DNA of 5,295 bases from contig DUNY01000207.1 in the NCBI GenBank assembly GCA_012839145.1, forward strand, positions 1-5,295, read 5' to 3'. Origin of the DNA: Thermoanaerobacterales bacterium. GTDB lineage: Bacteria; Bacillota; Thermosediminibacteria; Thermosediminibacterales; Tepidanaerobacteraceae. The translations under genes were made by a program, and so were the position numbers. Under the pieces are notes generated by a model. The model saw only the letters and a program-made list of their open reading frames with translations. It was not told the origin of the DNA and searched no databases. Shown one piece after another: positions 1 through 5,295 of this stretch; positions within the stretch are counted from its first letter, which is position 1, and every line of letters starts with the position of its first letter.

Positions 1-1
1 A

Positions 2-121
2 AGTGATCAAAAGATTGCAGATATTTTGAAGAAAAAGGGTATTACCATATCTAGAAGGACAGTGGCAAAATATCGGGAGGAAACTGGCATACTCTCATCA
101 ACAAAAAGAAAAAGATATTAA
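2..121 (+). CDS. rpoN: RNA polymerase sigma-54 factor, C-terminal end (partial)
   Basis: This is the 3' end of a gene entering from the left edge; 39 codons remain before the TAA at 119-121. The peptide contains [11 protein letters not shown], a near-perfect match to the RpoN box ([10 protein letters not shown]), which lets sigma-54 recognise the -24 promoter element. It is preceded by [16 protein letters not shown], matching the helix-turn-helix just upstream of the box in this family. The tail after the box is short and basic (SSTKRKRY), which is usual. Sigma-54 directs RNA polymerase to -24/-12 promoters that need an AAA+ activator. The gene is probably a separate transcription unit from the glycolytic genes, because a terminator-like hairpin and an operator lie between them. 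The identification is firm; the rest of the protein is outside the window. Confidence 0.93.
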   Translation, partial: SDQKIADILKKKGITISRRTVAKYREETGILSSTKRKRY

Positions 122-207
122 AATTTGTATTTACAAGAAGGATTTTAGAATTCTTTGTTGAATTATAAATATAATATCAGCAATTTTTCCCTTTAATACT
201 ATTATAA

Positions 208-247
208 GGTGTTTTTGTTTCAAACAAAACAAAAACCCTGTTTTTTT
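208..247 (+). terminator. Probable rho-independent terminator of rpoN
   Basis: A 10-bp perfect stem pairs 211-220 (GTTTTTGTTT) with 227-236 (AAACAAAAAC) around a six-base loop. Two further G-C pairs (208-209 with 237-238) extend it across a bulged T210. CTG and then seven T (241-247) follow. The stem is weak in GC, so efficiency may be modest. Its place 86 bases after the rpoN stop and just before the CggR operator suggests that it separates rpoN from the glycolytic operon. If the gap promoter were upstream of it, it would instead act as a leader attenuator. Confidence 0.6.
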
Positions 248-255
248 AAAACACA

Positions 256-291
256 TGGGACAATAAACACATACAAGGGACATAAAACGAC
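256..291 (+). promoter_or_regulatory. CggR-type operator (two direct half-sites)
   Basis: Two boxes, TGGGAC (256-261) and AGGGAC (276-281), lie exactly 20 bp apart. They are each followed after six bases by CACA (268-271) and CGAC (288-291). This reproduces the spacing I recall for the Bacillus subtilis CggR operator, CGGGAC-N6-TGTC-N4-CGGGAC-N6-TGTC. The GGGAC cores are exact, while the second tetramers are degenerate. Since a cggR gene lies in the same operon, autogenous control of the gap-cggR-pgk-tpiA-gpmI transcript is the natural reading, with repression relieved by fructose 1,6-bisphosphate as in Bacillus. Binding is inferred, not shown. Confidence 0.72.
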
Positions 292-355
292 CCTATACAA
301 CAAATTGCTGACAGTAATTGAATAAAATATTAGTCAATAAGTAAATTCTAAGTAG

Positions 356-1447
<1,092 letters not shown>

Positions 1448-1461
1448 AAGTGACAAGAACC

Positions 1462-1504
1462 ATGGCTGAAAAACCTTTGCTTTCAGGCAGGGTTTTTCAG
1501 CCAT
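1462..1504 (+). other. Perfect 14-bp hairpin between gap and cggR
   Basis: Bases 1462-1475 (ATGGCTGAAAAACC) are the exact reverse complement of 1491-1504, with a 15-base loop that may hold a small inner pairing (TGC 1478-1480 with GCA 1487-1489). It begins 15 bases after the gap stop. The following bases are only moderately T-rich (TTGTTTCGTT), so it is a poor classical terminator. More likely it is a partial terminator or a 3' stabiliser of gap mRNA, either of which would give much more gap than cggR product. In Bacillus subtilis, RNA processing between cggR and gapA has that effect. The function here is inferred. Confidence 0.7.
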
Positions 1505-1528
1505 TTGTTTCGTTATGCTGCTCTGTTT

Positions 1529-1534
1529 AAGGAG
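1529..1534 (+). promoter_or_regulatory. Ribosome binding site deciding the cggR start
   Basis: AAGGAG lies seven bases before the ATG at 1542. An in-frame ATG at 1515 would lie upstream of this site and has no comparable motif, so it is rejected as the start. Confidence 0.85.
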
Positions 1535-1541
1535 ATTAATA

Positions 1542-2594
1542 ATGGAAGAAATGGCGGAATTATTAAAACAAATAGCTCCGGAAATAGCTCTTACCATAGA
1601 AAATAGACACACCATACTGCGCAATATTTACTTCAATCAACCTATCGGACGAAGAGTTTTATCATCTATTCTTTCATGGTCTGAACGACAGCTTAGAACT
1701 GAAGTCAAACGGCTGGAGGAACAGGGGCTGCTCAAAATTGATTCAAAAGGCATGGAATTGACCAGTGCCGGTGAAGAAATTATTTTTGGATTGGAGCATT
1801 TCATATATCATTTAAGAGGCCTAAATCCCATTGCCCAAAACATAAGACGGAAATTCAACTGCGGATATGTCTCTATAATTCCGGGAAATTCCGATGAGGA
1901 TGAAACCATCAAAATGCAGCTCGGGAAAGAGGCGGCTCAATATCTTAAAAGAACCATAAATAACGGGGATATTGTAGCTGTAACAGGTGGAACAACAATG
2001 GCACAAATTCCCCGGGCTATGGAAAAAATATCTGGGCTTAAAGATGTTATAGTAGTTCCAGGCAGGGGAGGGTTGGGAGAAAGGGTTGAAATCGAATCCA
2101 ATACTATAGCGGCTGAATTGGCAAAAAAACTTGAGGCCAAATATAAGCTGTTATACGTTCCTGATAACCTGAGTCCTGAAACCATGGAATCGATTATTAA
2201 TGAACCGGGAATTCGGGAAATATTAAAGATTATTCGTCGGACCAATATTCTGCTCCACGGTATTGGAGGGGCGGAAGAAATAGGACGGAGGCGAGGCCTT
2301 TCAGAACAGGAAATAATAGAGATAAATAAAATGGGAGCAGTGGCGGAAGCCTTCGGGTATTACTTTGATAATAAAGGTAAGGTTGTTCACACTACTACAA
2401 GTGTAGGTCTTACAATAAGTGATTTAAAAAATATTCGTATTGTCATTGCTATAGCCGGTGGAGCCAATAAAGCTCCTGCAATACAAGCTTTTCTAAAATA
2501 CCATAGCCCAACGGTTTTTATTACCGATGAAGGAGCGGCTCGCAAATTGTTAGAACTTGAAGGAGGCGAAGACGATGAACAAAAAAACTCTTGA
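1542..2594 (+). CDS. cggR: Central glycolytic genes regulator CggR (SorC/DeoR-type repressor)
   Basis: The 350-residue product matches the CggR family in length (about 340) and plan. Residues about 21-75 form a winged helix-turn-helix (the segment IGRRVLSSI, then [17 protein letters not shown]) for DNA binding. The rest is the sugar-phosphate-binding SorC-like domain. Visible motifs are TGGTTMA (148-154), GRGGLGE (174-180), [13 protein letters not shown] (240-252) and AGGANKA (305-311). Thr151, Thr152, Arg175, Arg250, Glu269 and Lys310 fall where I remember the effector contacts of Bacillus CggR, so a fructose 1,6-bisphosphate response is likely. The probable target is the GGGAC operator at 256-291. 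The start is chosen from the AAGGAG at 1529-1534. The gene lies second in the operon behind a hairpin, and its 3' end carries the pgk ribosome binding site and overlaps pgk by 20 bp. Confidence 0.95.
   Translation: MEEMAELLKQIAPEIALTIENRHTILRNIYFNQPIGRRVLSSILSWSERQLRTEVKRLEEQGLLKIDSKGMELTSAGEEIIFGLEHFIYHLRGLNPIAQNIRRKFNCGYVSIIPGNSDEDETIKMQLGKEAAQYLKRTINNGDIVAVTGGTTMAQIPRAMEKISGLKDVIVVPGRGGLGERVEIESNTIAAELAKKLEAKYKLLYVPDNLSPETMESIINEPGIREILKIIRRTNILLHGIGGAEEIGRRRGLSEQEIIEINKMGAVAEAFGYYFDNKGKVVHTTTSVGLTISDLKNIRIVIAIAGGANKAPAIQAFLKYHSPTVFITDEGAARKLLELEGGEDDEQKNS
2560..2566 (+). promoter_or_regulatory. Ribosome binding site of pgk inside cggR
   Basis: AAGGAGG lies within the last codons of cggR, eight bases before the ATG at 2575. 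It favours that ATG over the in-frame TTG at 2557, which lies upstream of the site. Ribosomes finishing cggR pass directly over it, so translational coupling is plausible. Confidence 0.85.
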
Positions 2595-3759
2595 AGATTT
2601 CAACCTGGAAAATAAAAGGGTTTTGGTAAGGGAAGACTTAAATGTTCCCCTAGACGAGAATCAAAACATAACCGATGATACACGGATAAGAGCTGTTTTG
2701 CCTACAATTAATTATCTTATAGACAAGGGGGCAAAAGTTATTATAGTATCACATCTTGGCAGGCCAAAGGGCAAAGCAAATCCGAAATACAGCCTTGTCC
2801 CTGTGGCCAAAAAGCTCTCGGAGCTCCTTAAAAAAGAAGTGACTTTCGCCCAGAATTGCATAGGAGAGGTGGCGGAAAAAGCAGCAGCCAAAATGAAACC
2901 TAAAGATGTGCTTTTATTGGAAAATGTCAGGTTTCATGAAGGTGAAGAAAAAAACGACCCTGAATTTGCAAAAAACCTTGCCAGTCTTGCAGATGTTTTT
3001 ATAAATGATGCTTTCGGCACATCCCACCGGGCCCATGCCTCCACTGTGGGCGTAGCCCAGTTTTTACCGGCAGGAGCCGGATGTTTAATGCAAAAAGAGA
3101 TAGAAATAATGGGCAATGCTTTAGAAAAACCTGAAAGGCCTTTTGTGGCAATCTTGGGTGGAGCCAAAGTAGGGGATAAAATTGGAGTGATACAAAACTT
3201 ACTGAGCAAGGTTGATGTGTTATTGATAGGTGGCGGTATGGCTTACACCTTTTTAAAGAGCCAAGGCCATGAAATAGGACAATCCCTGCTGGAACCAGAT
3301 AAAATAGAGTTAGCCGCATCGCTTTTAAAAGAGGCACGACAAAAGAATGTGGAGATACTGCTGCCTGATGATGTGGTAGTCACCTCAAAGCTTGAGGAAG
3401 GGCTGCCCTATGAGACTGTATCTGTCACACAGATACCTAAGGATAAGATGGGTGTTGACATAGGTCAAAAAACCCGAGATAAATTTGCCGATGTCATAAA
3501 AGATGCCAAGACCGTAGTGTGGAACGGTCCCATGGGTGTCTTTGAAATGAAGGTTTATGCTGAAGGAACCCTCGCTGTCGCTAGTGCAATGGCAAAGTCA
3601 AAGGCTGTAACCATCATAGGCGGAGGGGATTCTGCAGCGGCAGTTAAGCAGCTAGGTTTTGCCGAGGCCATGACTCATATATCAACAGGTGGCGGAGCAT
3701 CCCTAGAGTTTCTGGAAGGTAGGGAACTGCCGGGTGTTGCAGCCCTAAATGATAGATGA
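2575..3759 (+). CDS. pgk: Phosphoglycerate kinase
   Basis: This enzyme transfers the acyl phosphate of 1,3-bisphosphoglycerate to ADP, giving 3-phosphoglycerate and ATP; it acts in the cytoplasm directly after Gap. The 394-residue length is typical. The N-terminal substrate-binding residues are present: Asp21 and Asn23 (REDLNVP), Arg37 (TDDTRIR), His60 and Arg63 (SHLGRPKG), Arg119 (LENVRF) and Arg152 (HRAH). The C-terminal nucleotide domain shows GGAKVGDK (195-202), WNGPMGVFE (316-324), GGGDSAA (349-355) and the phosphate-binding STGGGAS (370-376). No key residue is missing. The gene overlaps the cggR end by 20 bp in another frame. Downstream, an unusual 210-base gap with structured repeat A separates it from tpiA, and there is no obvious T-rich terminator. 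Confidence 0.98.
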   Translation: MNKKTLEDFNLENKRVLVREDLNVPLDENQNITDDTRIRAVLPTINYLIDKGAKVIIVSHLGRPKGKANPKYSLVPVAKKLSELLKKEVTFAQNCIGEVAEKAAAKMKPKDVLLLENVRFHEGEEKNDPEFAKNLASLADVFINDAFGTSHRAHASTVGVAQFLPAGAGCLMQKEIEIMGNALEKPERPFVAILGGAKVGDKIGVIQNLLSKVDVLLIGGGMAYTFLKSQGHEIGQSLLEPDKIELAASLLKEARQKNVEILLPDDVVVTSKLEEGLPYETVSVTQIPKDKMGVDIGQKTRDKFADVIKDAKTVVWNGPMGVFEMKVYAEGTLAVASAMAKSKAVTIIGGGDSAAAVKQLGFAEAMTHISTGGGASLEFLEGRELPGVAALNDR

Positions 3760-3813
3760 CAGGTGGATTTTTATCCAAATATGTTATAAACTGATATGAA
3801 GACATAACAATGG

Positions 3814-3940
3814 ACTAACCCGACCTAAGTCCCCCGCCTCCATTGGCGGCGGTTGCAAAAGGGCGGTTTTGTCAGTATAGACTCGACTAAACATTTAGAG
3901 TGGCAAAGCCCCTCTAAATGAAGTCTCGTTCGACAATACT
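3814..3940 (+). repeat. Structured intergenic repeat, copy A
   Basis: This two-domain element lies between pgk and tpiA and is homologous to copy B at 4726. Domain 1 has CCGCC (3834-3838) pairing GGCGG (3845-3849). It is enclosed by a weak outer stem in which AA and CCG at 3817-3822 and CC at 3824-3825 face GG and CGGTT at 3861-3868. Domain 2 has nested pairings: TTGTC (3869-3873) with GACAA (3932-3936), AGACT (3879-3883) with AGTCT (3922-3926), and CATTTAGAG (3892-3900) with CTCTAAATG (3912-3920). The last continues after one mismatch as GGC with GCC around an AAA loop. Bases 3912-3931 are identical to 4827-4846. There is no T-tract, so it is not a standard terminator. It ends 16 bases before the tpiA ribosome binding site. 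Its strand is assigned by transcription direction only. Confidence 0.85.
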
Positions 3941-3956
3941 AATATTAAAATAAACC

Positions 3957-3961
3957 GGAGG
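3957..3961 (+). promoter_or_regulatory. Ribosome binding site deciding the tpiA start
   Basis: GGAGG, extended to CGGAGGTG, lies eight bases before the GTG at 3970. The in-frame GTG at 3961 overlaps this motif and cannot be the start that uses it. Confidence 0.82.
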
Positions 3962-3969
3962 TGCTTATT

Positions 3970-4725
3970 GTGTCCAGAAGACCTTTAATAGCAGGCAACT
4001 GGAAAATGAACAATAACAAAAGAGAAACATTGGATTTTCTCGCAAGCTTTCTACCAAAAACTGAAAAGCTTACAGCAGAGGTTGTTATATGCCCGCCCTT
4101 TACAAATCTTTATACAGCAGCCGATAAGATAAAAGGTACAGCGGTAAAACTGGGGGCCCAAAATATGCATTGGGAGGAAGAAGGTGCTTTTACCGGTGAG
4201 GTTTCGCCGGGGATGTTAAAGGAAATTCCCTGTGATTATGTGATTATAGGCCATTCAGAGAGGCGACAGTATTTTGCCGAAATGGATGATACCGTGAATA
4301 AAAAAATAAAATCCGCTCTCCGGTACGGTCTCCTTCCCATAGTGTGTGTAGGGGAGAGTCTTGTTCAGCGTGAGGAGGGCACCACTATGGCCTGGGTGCT
4401 GTCACAGGTGGAGAAAGCCCTAAAGGACATAACATCGGAGCAATTGGAACAAATAGTATTCGCATATGAGCCCATTTGGGCTATTGGGACAGGTAAGACT
4501 GCCTCGGCGGCTGATGCTCAGGAAGTCATAGGAGCCATAAGAAAGAAAATTGCAAAAGATTACAACCAGGATGTTGCGGAAAAGGTTAGAATTCTTTATG
4601 GCGGCAGTGTAAAACCAGAAAACATAAAAGAATTAATGGGGGAAGCAGACATAGACGGGGCTTTGGTAGGTGGAGCAAGCCTTAAACCTGACAGCTTTTA
4701 TGCCCTTTGTTCCTTTCAACACTGA
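3970..4725 (+). CDS. tpiA: Triosephosphate isomerase
   Basis: This enzyme interconverts dihydroxyacetone phosphate and glyceraldehyde 3-phosphate, feeding Gap. The GTG start gives 251 residues, the usual length, and puts the family's opening AGNWKMN at 8-14 (Asn10, Lys12 bind substrate). The electrophile His95 is in VIIGHSERR (91-99). The catalytic base Glu167 is in AYEPIW (165-170), followed by the flexible phosphate-gripping loop AIGTGKTA (171-178). The phosphate-binding segments GGSV (211-214) and GALVGGASL (230-238) complete the barrel. All catalytic residues are present. The gene is flanked on both sides by related structured repeats, which separates it from its operon partners more than is usual. 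Its stop codon touches the first base of copy B. Confidence 0.98.
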   Translation: MSRRPLIAGNWKMNNNKRETLDFLASFLPKTEKLTAEVVICPPFTNLYTAADKIKGTAVKLGAQNMHWEEEGAFTGEVSPGMLKEIPCDYVIIGHSERRQYFAEMDDTVNKKIKSALRYGLLPIVCVGESLVQREEGTTMAWVLSQVEKALKDITSEQLEQIVFAYEPIWAIGTGKTASAADAQEVIGAIRKKIAKDYNQDVAEKVRILYGGSVKPENIKELMGEADIDGALVGGASLKPDSFYALCSFQH

Positions 4726-4858
4726 ACTAATCCGCCCTAAGCCCCCCGCCCCTACAGGTGGCGGATGGCAAAGGACGGTTAAGCCCAGTATGGACTCGAC
4801 TAACATTTAGAGGAGATTGAATCCTCCTCTAAATGAAGTCTCGTTCAACTGACTTAAC
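4726..4858 (+). repeat. Structured intergenic repeat, copy B
   Basis: This is the second copy of the element, starting at the base after the tpiA stop. It shares ACTAA at its left end, CTAAG followed by a C-run and GCC, AGTAT-R-GACTCGACTAA, and the 20 bases at 4827-4846 with copy A. Domain 1: CCGCC (4746-4750) pairs GGCGG (4760-4764), extended by CCT with AGG. Domain 2: CATTTAGAGGAG (4804-4815) pairs CTCCTCTAAATG (4824-4835), with GGACT (4792-4796) with AGTCT (4837-4841) outside it. A basal stem pairs GTTAAG (4778-4783) with CTTAAC (4853-4858) and CAGT (4786-4789) with ACTG (4848-4851). Stem tips and basal stems differ from copy A in sequence but still pair. The right boundary is uncertain because the basal stem overlaps structure C. 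Confidence 0.85.
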
Positions 4859-4971
4859 TGGTGTAAGTCTCCCGCCTTTTTAGGCGGGAGTCAAACGCCA
4901 ATTAAGTCATTTATTAGCAGTTCTAAAATTCAGTTGGAGTGAAGGAATCTCCACCTGAATTAAGAACTTGC
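4851..4971 (+). repeat. Third, diverged structured element (copy C) before gpmI
   Basis: Two strong hairpins follow copy B. In the first, 4851-4863 pairs with 4896-4908 (13 positions, one mismatch, one G-T), enclosing CTCCCGCCT (4869-4877) paired perfectly with AGGCGGGAG (4882-4890) over a TTTT loop. The second nests AGTTCT (4919-4924) with AGAACT (4963-4968), AATTCAG (4927-4933) with CTGAATT (4955-4961), and TGGAG (4935-4939) with CTCCA (4949-4953). TAAGTC, CCCGCC with GGCGG, and the CAAA before the closing strand recall domain 1 of A and B. The second hairpin resembles their domain 2 in shape only. Common descent with A and B is likely for the first hairpin and unproven for the second. Neither hairpin has a T-tract. 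Confidence 0.65.
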
Positions 4972-4984
4972 GTCAATCTACAGT

Positions 4985-4989
4985 AGGAG
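4985..4989 (+). promoter_or_regulatory. Ribosome binding site deciding the gpmI start
   Basis: AGGAG lies nine bases before the GTG at 4999. An in-frame TTG at 4990 abuts the motif and is too close to be used. The site lies 13 bases past the last stem of element C, so it is outside the predicted structures. Confidence 0.75.
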
Positions 4990-4998
4990 TTGAAGATA

Positions 4999-5295
4999 GT
5001 GACGAAAAAACCGTTGATGTTAATGATTTTAGACGGTTGGGGGCTAAGTTCCGAAAAAAAAGCAAATGCTATACTAAATGCCAATACGCCTAACTATAAC
5101 AAACTGATGAAACAGTATCCAAACACCAGCTTGGAGGCGTCGGGTCTTGCCGTAGGATTGCCTGAGGGCCAGATGGGCAACTCTGAGGTGGGTCACCTAA
5201 ACCTGGGTGCGGGGCGAATTGTGTACCAAGATTTAACTAGGGTAAGCCAGGACATAAAAAACGGCGGATTTTTCAAAAACCCCTCTCTGGTTTGG
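4999..5295 (+). CDS. gpmI: 2,3-bisphosphoglycerate-independent phosphoglycerate mutase, N-terminal part
   Basis: The gene starts at GTG and runs off the right edge after 99 codons of a family usually about 510 residues long. The enzyme converts 3-phosphoglycerate to 2-phosphoglycerate through a phosphoserine intermediate, using manganese. The start of the alkaline-phosphatase-like domain is clear: LMILDGWGL, with metal ligand Asp12, then TPNYNKL (30-36), and the catalytic motif [14 protein letters not shown], with the nucleophile Ser62. Both positions equal the usual numbering of this family, which supports the chosen start. It follows tpiA by 273 bases filled with structured repeats B and C, but the shared strand, pathway and absence of a terminator imply one operon. 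An enolase gene would be a common next neighbour but is outside the window. Confidence 0.95.
   Translation, partial: MTKKPLMLMILDGWGLSSEKKANAILNANTPNYNKLMKQYPNTSLEASGLAVGLPEGQMGNSEVGHLNLGAGRIVYQDLTRVSQDIKNGGFFKNPSLVW

Noticed and set aside
164..208. TATAAA, TATAAT and TATTATAAG as -10 elements of the gap promoter
   Set aside because: No acceptable -35 lies at 16-18 bp, the region is AT-rich enough to yield these by chance, and a terminator-like hairpin lies between them and gap.
1462..1512. Strong rho-independent terminator after gap
   Set aside because: The stem is perfect but the tail is interrupted (TTGTTTCGTT), and cggR, pgk and tpiA have no convincing promoter of their own, so read-through is needed.
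3765..3809. Small hairpins after the pgk stop (GGAT/ATCC at 3765-3776; TGTTAT/ATAACA at 3782-3809)
   Set aside because: The stems are only four and six pairs long, in AT-rich sequence and without a T-tract; too weak to annotate.
3922..3940. tRNA-like T-loop sequence GTTCGA (also GTTCAA in copy B)
   Set aside because: No acceptor stem, anticodon arm or D-arm can be fitted around it; the bases are part of the repeat consensus.
3814..4971. Known riboswitch or T-box leader in the pgk-tpiA and tpiA-gpmI gaps
   Set aside because: I see no T-box sequence (GGTGGNACCGCG type), no terminator with a T-tract, and no core motif of the common riboswitch classes.
3814..4971. CRISPR array
   Set aside because: There are only two or three long imperfect copies separated by a gene, with no short regular repeats or uniform spacers.

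Overview
The window is the start of a central glycolysis operon, read left to right on the + strand. It holds the last 39 codons of rpoN (sigma-54), a non-coding leader with a CggR-type operator, then gap, cggR, pgk, tpiA and the first 99 codons of gpmI, which runs off the right edge. All genes are on the + strand. The enzymes cover the steps from triose phosphates to 2-phosphoglycerate, and CggR is the regulator expected to gate them in response to sugar phosphates.

The AT-leaning composition, strong AAGGAGG-type ribosome binding sites, GTG starts, CggR and a cofactor-independent phosphoglycerate mutase point to a Bacillota bacterium. The rpoN neighbour and the gap-before-cggR order suggest the Clostridia, perhaps a thermophilic lineage; genus cannot be assigned from this window.

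Layout: 2-121 rpoN 3' end; 122-433 leader with an AT-rich terminator hairpin (208-247) and a two-box operator (256-291); 434-1447 gap; 1462-1504 a perfect 14-bp hairpin; 1542-2594 cggR; 2575-3759 pgk, overlapping cggR by 20 bp; 3814-3940 structured repeat A; 3970-4725 tpiA; 4726-4858 structured repeat B; 4851-4971 a related third structure C; 4999 to the edge gpmI.

The genes themselves are ordinary. The unusual material lies between them. The pgk-tpiA and tpiA-gpmI gaps (210 and 273 bases) are long for this operon type and contain two clearly homologous copies of a roughly 130-base two-domain element whose predicted stems are kept by compensating changes. A third, diverged structure follows the second copy. 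It competes with copy B for one pairing segment, so the gpmI leader could adopt alternative folds. I do not recognise this element as a named RNA family. Inherited mobile-element ends (IS200/IS605 or omega-RNA-like), a MITE-like repeat and a cis-acting mRNA element are all possible.
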